This document shows positions 1 to 5,321 of a stretch of DNA of 5,321 nucleotides, piece by piece; within the stretch, counting starts at the first letter, position 1, and every line of letters starts with the position of its first letter. A program made the position numbers and the translations under genes. This DNA is from Fibrobacterota bacterium (lineage in GTDB: Bacteria > Fibrobacterota > Chitinivibrionia > Chitinivibrionales > JANQEN01), in assembly GCA_030619215.1 (NCBI GenBank), contig JAUXBV010000297.1, positions 1-5,321 on the forward strand. The letters run 5' to 3'. The notes under the pieces were generated by a model that was not told the DNA's origin, searched no databases, and saw only the letters and a list, made by a program, of their open reading frames with translations.

Positions 1-25
1 GAATAAATGTTATAGCTATATTTCC

Positions 26-31
26 TATAAT
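26..31 (+). promoter_or_regulatory. Candidate -10 box for the first gene
   Basis: A perfect TATAAT lies 18 bases before the start codon at 50. A start of transcription about seven bases downstream would leave a leader of roughly 12 bases, just enough for the AAGGAAA ribosome-binding site at 39-45. No good -35 hexamer sits at the expected distance (positions 3-8 read ATAAAT), and the window begins too close to judge whether the gene is instead read from an upstream operon. TATAAT occurs easily by chance in such AT-rich DNA. Confidence 0.25.
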
Positions 32-49
32 ACTTTCTAAGGAAATGTT

Positions 50-1624
50 ATGAAAATTTTTTTACCAATACTGTGCAGTGCAGCTGTTACCTTTGCTCAA
101 TTTAACGAAGCGCAAAGTCCTTCCTCTTCCCGTGTAAAAGACCTTTCTACTGTTTCTACTTCATTCACCGATAAAAATAACTACAACACATTCAGCCATG
201 CGTCCAATCCGATCGGCATCTTTGAAACCGAAGACGCTCTTTTAAGTTTCGCCATAGGCCACAGGTACCTCGGCTGGAAAAACAAATCAAACCTCGATTC
301 TTCCCGGCTTGCAAATTCTTTTATTATTCCGCGGATACTTGTTGGTGCATCGGATAAAATTTATCTGGGCCTTAACTATTCATTAAACCCTACTTCCAGA
401 ACCGATGAATATGAAAAACTTTCTATGCCCTATAACAGATTCGGCCTGTTTCTGATTGGCCAGACCGAAGACGGAAGATTCCAGTTTGGCATTAAAGGGC
501 AGGGTTATTACGGAAAAGAAGAATCGAATCAGTATGACAGTTCGCGTATTATCATGGGTGTTGATGAGGTTGGGGTCTGCCTTGGCAGCAAACTGCATGA
601 AATAGTTCAGCTTAATTTTTATGCTCATGCCGCAGGTTTTTTCGATTCACTCTTCACCAAAGACTCTGCGTATATAGATACTATATGGCAGCAATGGCCT
701 CAGGAGCGCTTTGCATGGCTCCAGCTTCCACAGATTGACGTGTCCATTGATTTGGGTATGGATGATTTTCCTTACATGAGCAACTTCTGTTTTACCTATG
801 CGCGGCATAACTTTGTTTATACACTCAAGGCAAATAATGTATGGTTACCAAACAGTAACTTTCACCAAATTGCAGGTAACAATAATGAACAATGGTCAGA
901 CGCAGACCCAATCGTTACGGACAGTATCGGCTGGCACTGGCAGAATCTCTGGGATATTAAAATTAACGAAATCTTCGGCCTGAACCCTGCTTTACAATTC
1001 GGATACTGGCACAATAGATGTAAGAGAATGGAGCCGGGCTCAGACAATCATCCTATTAATTACGATGGTGAAAAAAAAGGATATACCTGGGAAACCAAAT
1101 CATTCCGGTTTGGCCTGGGTAATACTTTTTTACTCCAAGAATTTGCAAAGATCTGGTTTGAGTACTCACATGCGACCCTAAAACTGGACATAACCGGTAA
1201 TCAGATAACTGCTGAAGAACCTAAAAAAAGCGGATATAACCGTATCGGCTTTGGTTTTACTACTGATATCGACAAACTGCCCTTTTTAAATATGCCTGAA
1301 TCTGTAGAACTCTTTTTTACTTTTGGGCTCTTATTTCTGCAGGAAAATGAACTTTATACAACCTATCGATTAGAACCTTTCCGCTATATGTATGATATAG
1401 GCATCCAAACCCAATTATACCGCTACCAGCCCTGGGAAGTTATGAAAAATGAATTAAAAACATCAAATGTCAGCTTTGGCCTTGGAGCTTCTTTTTTAGA
1501 TAAAATATTTGAAACAGGCGTCCATCTGGGAATTCTTCGCCAGGAATATACAAAAGGAAGGGATGAAAAATTTAAAGGTTTGGAATTCGGTATTGATTTG
1601 AAGTATAATATTCTTTCAAAATAA
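50..1624 (+). CDS. Exported protein, probable outer-membrane beta-barrel, function unknown
   Basis: This 524-residue protein is not one I can assign to a named family. The first 16 residues look like a Sec signal peptide: Lys2, a hydrophobic stretch, then Thr-Phe-Ala before Gln17 as a plausible signal peptidase I site. Cys9 lies inside the hydrophobic core without a lipobox, so it is not a lipoprotein. After a Ser/Thr/Asn-rich linker (about residues 20-50) the rest is a run of short amphipathic strands rich in Tyr, Trp, Phe and Gly, separated by polar Asp/Asn/Lys loops, for example IYLGLNYSL, FQFGIKGQGYYG, PALQFGYWH and FRFGLGNTF. This is typical of outer-membrane barrels. The last strand ends EFGIDLKYNILSK, so the protein lacks the usual terminal aromatic residue of a classical beta-signal, although Tyr is nearby. 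The start is supported by AAGGAAA at 39-45, five bases before ATG. A soluble, secreted beta-rich protein is the alternative. Confidence 0.72.
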   Translation: MKIFLPILCSAAVTFAQFNEAQSPSSSRVKDLSTVSTSFTDKNNYNTFSHASNPIGIFETEDALLSFAIGHRYLGWKNKSNLDSSRLANSFIIPRILVGASDKIYLGLNYSLNPTSRTDEYEKLSMPYNRFGLFLIGQTEDGRFQFGIKGQGYYGKEESNQYDSSRIIMGVDEVGVCLGSKLHEIVQLNFYAHAAGFFDSLFTKDSAYIDTIWQQWPQERFAWLQLPQIDVSIDLGMDDFPYMSNFCFTYARHNFVYTLKANNVWLPNSNFHQIAGNNNEQWSDADPIVTDSIGWHWQNLWDIKINEIFGLNPALQFGYWHNRCKRMEPGSDNHPINYDGEKKGYTWETKSFRFGLGNTFLLQEFAKIWFEYSHATLKLDITGNQITAEEPKKSGYNRIGFGFTTDIDKLPFLNMPESVELFFTFGLLFLQENELYTTYRLEPFRYMYDIGIQTQLYRYQPWEVMKNELKTSNVSFGLGASFLDKIFETGVHLGILRQEYTKGRDEKFKGLEFGIDLKYNILSK

Positions 1625-1632
1625 GTAATAAA

Positions 1633-1665
1633 AAAAGGTGTAGCAGAATAAACAATCAACCTTTT
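1633..1665 (+). terminator. Weak candidate terminator after the first gene
   Basis: AAAAGGT at 1633-1639 pairs with ACCTTTT at 1659-1665, nine bases after the stop codon at 1622-1624. The stem is only 7 bp, AT-rich, and closes a 19-base loop, and the U-tract is limited to the stem's own four T residues. It is in the right place but far weaker than the terminator at 2928-2957, so the first gene may end by another route. Confidence 0.2.
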
Positions 1666-1923
1666 AATACCGGCGTGAATGAAAAAGAAAAAATGGCAGT
1701 CCTGAAAAAAACGAGTGAATTAAAGATATAACAGGAAAAAGGATTATTATTTAAAATACAAATGAAGATGTGTGAATGAACTTATTGTTTTATATGAGAA
1801 AGAATGCACATTAAATTATTTTTACGATTTGAAGGATAAAAATCAAAATCTCTCTGCTCTTTTTATTGAAAAAATTAAAATCATTAGCAGGAGCTTGTAA
1901 TATTTACTATATTAGAATGGGAT

Positions 1924-1941
1924 CAATTCGCTATCGAATTG
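1924..1941. repeat. Perfect inverted repeat, possible operator or hairpin
   Basis: CAATTCG at 1924-1930 is an exact inverse complement of CGAATTG at 1935-1941, with a four-base spacer CTAT. It lies about 80 bases before the lipoprotein start and just upstream of the candidate promoter at 1957-1985. That position suits an activator or repressor site, but no U-tract follows, so it is not a terminator. A 7-bp palindrome can arise by chance; the role is inference. Confidence 0.35.
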
Positions 1942-1956
1942 TGATAAATAATGTTT

Positions 1957-1985
1957 TTAACTCTAAAGAAAATTAACTATATATT
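1957..1985 (+). promoter_or_regulatory. Candidate promoter for the lipoprotein gene
   Basis: TTAACT at 1957-1962 (four of six matches to a sigma-70 -35 box) is followed after a 17-base spacer by TATATT at 1980-1985 (five of six matches to a -10 box). Transcription would begin near 1992 and give a leader of about 30 bases that contains the ribosome-binding site at 2009-2015. The flanking DNA is so AT-rich that similar pairs are expected by chance, so this is a suggestion only. Confidence 0.3.
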
Positions 1986-2021
1986 ATTAACTGTTTTCCT
2001 TGGGAGCGAAGGAGTACTAAT

Positions 2022-2903
2022 ATGAAAAAGTTTATTATACTTTCCTTCTGTTTTATCGTATTTCTTGTTATCGCCGGGTGTAGCGTTAGTAAAAAAGCAT
2101 TAAATGATGCGGAAAAAAGAATAGAGGCTCTAAAATCAAAAGGTGTACCGGACAGTTCTCTTTCCCGGGCAAAGGTTTTCCTTTATCAAGCTACAGATGC
2201 AAAGATGCGTGGTAACAGGGGACTTTCACGGCTTTCTGCAGACTCAATGCGCATTCTTATTGCACAGGCCGAATCACAATACAAGGACGATATGAACCGT
2301 CTGAAACCCTGGATTGCATCCAAGAAAAATTTTATTGCTAATGAAACAAAAAATCTCACAGGGCTGCACAAAAAACACCTCGATAGTTTAATAGGGGTTA
2401 TTGACTCTTATATCACAATGAATTGGCTTCTCCAGGCAGAGGCACATATTAAAGGATTAATAAACTACCTCCCGAAACTGAAATCCGACGAAGAACGGGC
2501 TGCAGAACTCAGAACCAGAATTCCCGGCACATGGATATGCTCCCAGGTAACAAAGCATTCGGAGGATAAATCGGTTCATGCAGTGGAGAAGAAAATATTT
2601 TCATTCAGCGGTAATGGGACCACAAAACTGATTGAAAATAAAAAGGGAAAGAGTACTCCCTATTTCAAAGAGGACTGGGAATTTGTTTCAAACGGAAGGT
2701 GGGATGTCAAAGGTGACACCATCGTTCTTTTTATTGACAGGTTCAAAGCGGCAAAACAGGACTTCTGGGATAAGAAGGAAGTAAAAGGCAGGCAACAGTG
2801 GGTTAAAACAAGCCACGAGAGGTATGATTCCAGCATTACTGACGGCTCCCAGGACAGATTTATTATCTTTGAGGATCTGAAAAAGGATTTTGACAGAAGA
2901 TAA
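2022..2903 (+). CDS. Two-domain lipoprotein: helical DUF4398-like region plus lipocalin-like C-terminus
   Basis: The 293-residue product starts with a lipoprotein signal peptide: MKK, a hydrophobic core, then the lipobox Val-Ile-Ala-Gly-Cys20. Ser follows the Cys, so lipid attachment and, by the usual +2 rule, outer-membrane sorting are expected. Residues about 25-160 are predicted by eye to be helical and highly charged (NDAEKRIEALKSKGVPDSSL, then KVFLYQATDAKMRGN), resembling the DUF4398-type periplasmic lipoproteins. From about residue 167 the style changes to beta-strands: PGTW at 168-171, FSFSGNGTTKL, GRWDVKGDTIVLFIDRF and RFIIFEDL at the end. This resembles lipocalin-like domains that begin with a GxW motif and carry a later GxW(x) strand. 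Both domain calls rest on pattern recognition only. The start is firm: AAGGAGT at 2009-2015 lies six bases before ATG. The gene stands alone, closed by the terminator at 2928-2957. No enzymatic motif is visible; a structural or binding role in the periplasm is likely. Confidence 0.8.
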   Translation: MKKFIILSFCFIVFLVIAGCSVSKKALNDAEKRIEALKSKGVPDSSLSRAKVFLYQATDAKMRGNRGLSRLSADSMRILIAQAESQYKDDMNRLKPWIASKKNFIANETKNLTGLHKKHLDSLIGVIDSYITMNWLLQAEAHIKGLINYLPKLKSDEERAAELRTRIPGTWICSQVTKHSEDKSVHAVEKKIFSFSGNGTTKLIENKKGKSTPYFKEDWEFVSNGRWDVKGDTIVLFIDRFKAAKQDFWDKKEVKGRQQWVKTSHERYDSSITDGSQDRFIIFEDLKKDFDRR

Positions 2904-2927
2904 ACTTTACCTATACTTCTTAATTGT

Positions 2928-2957
2928 AAAAAGCCACCTTTTCAAAGGTGGCTTTTT
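2928..2957. terminator. Strong rho-independent terminator, likely bidirectional
   Basis: A 13-bp perfect stem (2928-2940 with 2945-2957) closes a TTCA loop. The core is GCCACC/GGTGGC, flanked by five A residues on the left arm and five T residues on the right, with TGTTT following. It begins 24 bases after the stop codon of the lipoprotein gene. Because the left arm is an A-run, the opposite strand also reads as a stem plus U-tract, so it can also stop transcripts of the minus-strand operon arriving from the right. Confidence 0.92.
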
Positions 2958-2960
2958 GTT

Positions 2961-2978
2961 TATCCATTTAGATGGATA
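2961..2978. repeat. Short perfect hairpin after the terminator
   Basis: TATCCAT at 2961-2967 pairs exactly with ATGGATA at 2972-2978 around a TTAG loop. It lies three bases past the end of the terminator stem. No U-tract follows on either strand, so it is not a terminator itself. It is the first of a series of small palindromes in this convergent intergenic region. Confidence 0.45.
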
Positions 2979-2980
2979 AA

Positions 2981-2997
2981 TATCCCACATGGGGATA
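2981..2997. repeat. Second short hairpin
   Basis: TATCCC at 2981-2986 pairs with GGGATA at 2992-2997 around a five-base loop, ACATG. Only two bases separate it from the preceding hairpin, with which it shares the TATCC opening and GGATA closing, as though one were a diverged copy of the other. Its function is unknown. Confidence 0.4.
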
Positions 2998-3011
2998 ATT
3001 CATATTGAAAA

Positions 3012-3068
3012 TACCCTAAAGGGCACTTTGTACCCTAAAGGGCACTTTGTACCTTAAAGGGCACTTTG
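3012..3068. repeat. Three head-to-tail copies of a 19-bp repeat
   Basis: The unit TACCCTAAAGGGCACTTTG occurs at 3012-3030 and 3031-3049 identically, and at 3050-3068 with one change (CCCT becomes CCTT). There is no spacer between units, which rules out a CRISPR array. Each unit contains the near-palindrome CCCTAAAGGG and an overlapping AAAG/CTTT pair. The unit length is not a multiple of three, and the array lies between convergent genes, so it is non-coding. Near-identity of the copies suggests recent expansion or continued homogenisation. Possible natures are a dispersed intergenic repeat family, a protein-binding array, or simple slippage; nothing in the window distinguishes them. Confidence 0.93.
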
Positions 3069-3090
3069 TAATTTTTCTAATATTCATTTA

Positions 3091-3135
3091 TGAGTAGAAG
3101 CGGAATGGCTTTTGCAAATCCCTCCGCTTAACTCA
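3091..3135. repeat. Imperfect 12-bp hairpin downstream of the minus-strand operon
   Basis: TGAGT at 3091-3095 pairs with ACTCA at 3131-3135, and AAGCGGA at 3098-3104 pairs with TCCGCTT at 3123-3129, with a small internal loop (AG opposite A) and an 18-base terminal loop. It lies 38 bases beyond the stop codon of the minus-strand gene ending at 3173, where a 3' end signal would be expected. On the minus strand it is followed by ATAAATG and not a U-tract, so it is not a standard intrinsic terminator; it may stabilise the 3' end or act with the terminator at 2928-2957. Confidence 0.45.
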
Positions 3136-3172
3136 TCTTTATAATGATTACCGATTGATAATACTTTACAAA

Positions 3173-3730
3173 TCAATATAAACACTCCAGTGATGAAATA
3201 ATCGAAATATAGACAGGAAGGAATCGGTCAAAGATATTCGGCTCCGACCAGAATGCTACCCGGACATTGTAGGTATCAATAGTAAAAAAGAATTCGATAT
3301 ACTGCAGTCCTAACTTGCAATATTTCCATTTTACCACCGGTTTATCTTTAATCAGCATATCAACGAGACCCGAATCTGCGGTTATATAATCTTTATTTAA
3401 TCTTCTGATTGTCTCTGCATATTCCTGTGTTGATGCGTTCAGGTTAGCCGCAACCGCACTCACTCCATGCAACCCGTCTGTCGTTGTTCCCGCGAAAAGA
3501 AGCTCCACACCTATCTTCTGGTACCTGCGGACCTCCTTTTGTATACCCCTCTCCATTTTATTCGGGTCGGTCCCTATTTCCCAATTCCTCCGAAAAGTCA
3601 ACGAGAAGCGAATTGTCTTATTCTCATAGATATGATCCTCAATAAAATAGGAGTCGGGATAGAATTCCTTTATCGGGCCTGCACATTTAACCAGTAAGAG
3701 GGCAGTGGCAAGGACAAATAAATACCTCAC
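3173..3730 (-). CDS. Small exported protein, putative lipoprotein, translationally coupled to murA
   Basis: I do not recognise a named family in these 185 residues. The N-terminus ([18 protein letters not shown]) is a short signal sequence ending in Cys16. The residues before the Cys are Leu-Val-Lys; Lys at -1 departs from the usual Gly/Ala/Ser, so lipidation is plausible but not assured. The mature part begins with an aromatic, acidic stretch, then alternates strands and helices: [14 protein letters not shown] at 39-52, [19 protein letters not shown] at 77-95, a helix near 100-114, and a closing [20 protein letters not shown] then [11 protein letters not shown]. This order resembles small PsbP/DcrB-like alpha-beta sandwich proteins, which is a loose structural guess. 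The start is GTG at 3730-3728, overlapping the murA stop as GTGA, so its translation probably depends on ribosomes finishing murA. No separate strong ribosome-binding site is seen (only GGGG further upstream). Role unknown; an envelope function fits the context. Confidence 0.75.
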   Translation of the reverse strand: MRYLFVLATALLLVKCAGPIKEFYPDSYFIEDHIYENKTIRFSLTFRRNWEIGTDPNKMERGIQKEVRRYQKIGVELLFAGTTTDGLHGVSAVAANLNASTQEYAETIRRLNKDYITADSGLVDMLIKDKPVVKWKYCKLGLQYIEFFFTIDTYNVRVAFWSEPNIFDRFLPVYISIISSLECLY

Positions 3731-5091
3731 GTGTTATTACCCCGAAGAATAGGCTGGTCAGTGCTTCTTCTGAGCTTGGTATACCGTGAAATTTCGGCGC
3801 CCAGAGTTCTGAGCCGTTCATCGATTCTTTCGTAACCCCGGTCAACCTGGTCAATATTGTGAATAATACTTCTCCCTTCTGCCGCAAGAGCCGCTATTAA
3901 GAGAGCCATACCTGCGCGTATATCGGGAGAGCTGATATTTGAACCGTAAAGGCGTGAAGGCCCGACAACCACAGCCCGGTGAGGATCGCACAAAACAATC
4001 TGAGCTCCCATGGATATCAGTTTGTCAACAAAAAACAGCCGCGATTCAAACATTTTTTCATGAATCAGGCAGGTTCCCATTGACTGAGTAGCCGTAACCA
4101 GAATGATTGAAGTAAGGTCAGCAGGGAAACCGGGCCAGGGGCTGTCTTCTATGCGGGGAATCGCCCCTCCGAAATCTTTTTTTACGCAAAGCTCCTGACT
4201 GTCCGGGATATGTATTGTTTTCTGATCGTGATTTACCTCTGTGCGGACGCCGATTCGCTCAAACTGGCAAAGAATCATCCTCATAAAACGGGTATCAATA
4301 TTGGTAATCGTTATATCCGAATTTGTGGAAGCAGCAAGGCTTATTAAGGACCCCGCCTCTATGTAGTCACTACCTATTTCATGATTTGCGGGGCTGAAAT
4401 TAACCGTTCCATGTACCGTTAAAACATTCGAGCCAATCCCTTCAATTGCAACGCCCATTTTCTGCAGGAACCTGCACAATCCCTGCACATGGGGCTCACA
4501 AGCTGCATTGGTAATTACTGTTGTCCCCTTTGCACCGGAAGCAACAATAACAGCATTTTCCGTAGCAGTTACCGATGCCTCATCAAGGTAGATTTCAGTG
4601 CCTTTAAGCCCCTTTGAAGCATCAAGGGTATAGGAAAAACACTCTCCGACATCATCCATTTTTTCCCTTTTTAACTCTATTTTTGTGCCTAACGCTTCAA
4701 AAACATTAAAATGGGTGTCAATACGTCGCCTGCCAATAGTATCCCCGCCCGGCTGTGGAATGATTGCTTTCCCTGTCCTCACTAAAAGTGCTGAGGTAAA
4801 AAGAATAGAGCCTCGTATTCGGGTGGAAATCTCAAGAGGAAGAAGGGATGTTGATAATTTTGATGCAGTTATGGTCACTGTCCCGTCAACAAGAGGTGAA
4901 ACTGAAGCGCCGAGTTCCGTGGCAATCTTCAGCATATCTTTTACATCGCCGATTTCAGGTATGTTGGTAAAAGTAACAGGGCTTTTACATAATAATGCTG
5001 CTGCAATAAGCGGTAGCGCTTCATTTTTATTTCCAGAAACAGCAATCCGGCCTGAAAGTTTTCTTTTACCCTCTACAACAAATGAGCCCAT
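3727..5091 (-). CDS. murA: UDP-N-acetylglucosamine 1-carboxyvinyltransferase, Asp-type
   Basis: MurA transfers enolpyruvate from phosphoenolpyruvate to UDP-GlcNAc in the cytoplasm, the first committed step of peptidoglycan synthesis. The 454-residue sequence has the family landmarks: GNKNEALP with Lys22 and Asn23 (substrate-binding pair), RIRGS with Arg93, [10 protein letters not shown] at 114-123 including Arg122 (equivalent to E. coli Arg120), PGFPADL with Asp325 (equivalent to the catalytic Asp305), DIRAG with Arg392, and [19 protein letters not shown] near the C-terminus. The loop residue that is Cys115 in E. coli is Asp117 here (codon at 4743-4741, GAT on the minus strand). Cys-to-Asp MurA proteins, as in Mycobacterium and Chlamydia, are active but are not alkylated by fosfomycin. 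The protein is about 35 residues longer than E. coli MurA, through insertions and a basic tail after residue 436. The ATG is preceded by GGGG five bases upstream, a weak ribosome-binding site. It is the first gene of a two-gene operon. Confidence 0.96.
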   Translation of the reverse strand: MGSFVVEGKRKLSGRIAVSGNKNEALPLIAAALLCKSPVTFTNIPEIGDVKDMLKIATELGASVSPLVDGTVTITASKLSTSLLPLEISTRIRGSILFTSALLVRTGKAIIPQPGGDTIGRRRIDTHFNVFEALGTKIELKREKMDDVGECFSYTLDASKGLKGTEIYLDEASVTATENAVIVASGAKGTTVITNAACEPHVQGLCRFLQKMGVAIEGIGSNVLTVHGTVNFSPANHEIGSDYIEAGSLISLAASTNSDITITNIDTRFMRMILCQFERIGVRTEVNHDQKTIHIPDSQELCVKKDFGGAIPRIEDSPWPGFPADLTSIILVTATQSMGTCLIHEKMFESRLFFVDKLISMGAQIVLCDPHRAVVVGPSRLYGSNISSPDIRAGMALLIAALAAEGRSIIHNIDQVDRGYERIDERLRTLGAEISRYTKLRRSTDQPILRGNNT

Positions 5092-5110
5092 TTTTACCCC
5101 ATTTTATATC

Positions 5111-5128
5111 AGAATATGAAGATATTCT
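5111..5128. repeat. Inverted repeat in the murA leader
   Basis: AGAATAT at 5111-5117 pairs with ATATTCT at 5122-5128 across a four-base spacer, 19 bases before the murA start codon. It would be a weak AT-rich hairpin in the murA mRNA leader or a possible operator. The 7-bp arms and 4-base spacer match the geometry of the repeats at 1924-1941 and 2961-2978, though the sequences differ. Confidence 0.3.
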
Positions 5129-5172
5129 TTGATTCACCTGCATTTTGGTAATTAATATACAGCGGTATCTTT

Positions 5173-5184
5173 TTTCTTAAGAAA
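5173..5184. repeat. 12-bp perfect palindrome upstream of murA
   Basis: TTTCTTAAGAAA is an uninterrupted palindrome located about 80 bases before the murA start and just downstream, in the direction of murA transcription, of the minus-strand TATAAT at 5202-5197. This is a usual place for a repressor site, but an AT-only flank with a single CTTAAG core may be coincidental. Confidence 0.25.
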
Positions 5185-5321
5185 TTTTTAAATTACATTA
5201 TAAAATAAATACTGCTACTATACGAATTACTATTATTAAGGATAGTATAAAAATTATGAAATGAACAACTTTTACACACTGTTAATATTTGTTGCAATTA
5301 TATATTCAAAATATTATAATC

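Larger units (their letters stand above)
1625..2021. other. Intergenic stretch of about 400 bases without a convincing gene
   Basis: This is very AT-rich and broken by stops in all frames. Several tiny ORFs exist, such as GTG at 1675 running 18 codons to a TAA, but none has a ribosome-binding site or recognisable product. The supportable content is near the right end: an inverted repeat at 1924-1941, a candidate promoter at 1957-1985, a 24-codon ORF at 1951-2025 and the strong ribosome-binding site of the next gene at 2009-2015. I see no tRNA-like or riboswitch-like fold in the remaining sequence. Confidence 0.6.
5092..5321. other. AT-rich region upstream of murA, possibly divergent
   Basis: This 230-base end of the window has no complete gene. 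It should hold the murA promoter. A perfect minus-strand TATAAT lies at 5202-5197, but no acceptable -35 box is found 16-18 bases behind it, so I do not call the promoter. Two short palindromes lie between it and murA (5111-5128 and 5173-5184). On the plus strand, ATG at 5261 opens a frame that is still open at the last base after 20 codons and starts with a hydrophobic stretch (NNFYTLLIFVAII), which could be the signal sequence of a divergent gene. Its nearest purine-rich site, AAGGAT at 5238-5243, is 17 bases away, too far for a good ribosome-binding site. Confidence 0.5.

Noticed and set aside
383..628. An 81-codon minus-strand ORF within the first gene
   Set aside because: It is antisense to a long, coherent exported-protein frame and has no domain or start signal of its own.
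1675..1731. An 18-codon GTG-started ORF in the first intergenic region
   Set aside because: It has no ribosome-binding site, a lysine-rich low-information translation, and length expected by chance.
3012..3068. CRISPR array
   Set aside because: The three 19-bp units are directly adjacent with no spacers, the unit is too short, and no cas gene is present.
3091..3135. Intrinsic terminator of the murA operon
   Set aside because: The stem is interrupted, the loop is 18 bases, and no T-run follows on the minus strand; kept only as a hairpin.
3467..3697. A 76-codon plus-strand ORF opposite the small exported protein gene
   Set aside because: It is antisense to a gene supported by its signal sequence and the GTGA overlap with murA, and the translation is low in plausibility.
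3727..5091. EPSP synthase (AroA) as an alternative identity for the murA product
   Set aside because: The [18 protein letters not shown] and [17 protein letters not shown] motifs are specific to MurA within the enolpyruvyl transferase superfamily.
4685..5119. A 144-codon plus-strand ORF antisense to the start of murA
   Set aside because: It lies almost wholly inside the well-supported murA gene on the other strand, has no recognisable product or ribosome-binding site, and is a frame shadow.

Overview
The window reads as ordinary chromosomal DNA from a Gram-negative, AT-rich bacterium (roughly 38-40% GC by eye). Three signs support a diderm: a secreted protein with outer-membrane beta-barrel character, a clear lipoprotein with a classical lipobox, and a MurA peptidoglycan enzyme. 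The MurA carries Asp in place of the usual catalytic Cys and has the PWPGFPADL / GGDTIGRRR wording that I associate with Bacteroidota-like and related (FCB-type) MurA proteins. However, both plus-strand genes have good Shine-Dalgarno sequences, which Bacteroidota usually lack. My best guess is therefore an FCB-group lineage other than Bacteroidota, such as the Fibrobacterota/Chitinivibrionia, but this is inference and not proven by the sequence.

Layout: the left part holds two plus-strand genes. The first (50-1624) encodes a 524-residue exported, probable outer-membrane barrel protein of unknown function. A gene-poor stretch of about 400 bases (1625-2021) follows, with a 7-bp inverted repeat, a candidate promoter and a tiny ORF that ends on the next start codon. 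The second gene (2022-2903) encodes a lipoprotein with a helical N-terminal half and a lipocalin-like C-terminal half. It ends at a very strong, bidirectional-looking rho-independent terminator (2928-2957).

The middle, 2904-3172, lies between convergent transcription units and is unusually structured: the terminator, two short perfect hairpins, three head-to-tail copies of a 19-bp repeat, and a longer imperfect hairpin.

The right part is a minus-strand two-gene operon: murA (5091-3727) followed by a small exported, putative lipoprotein (3730-3173) whose GTG start overlaps the murA stop codon as GTGA. About 230 bases upstream of murA (5092-5321) are AT-rich, with two short palindromes and weak promoter-like sequences; a divergent gene may begin at the very edge.

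How the genes relate: all four products belong to the cell envelope. Only murA has a secure function, the first committed step of peptidoglycan precursor synthesis. I found no CRISPR array, tRNA, rRNA, transposase or defence system, and no convincing evidence of a new multi-gene system. The most notable points are the Cys-to-Asp MurA, the triple 19-bp repeat and the tightly coupled unknown gene downstream of murA.
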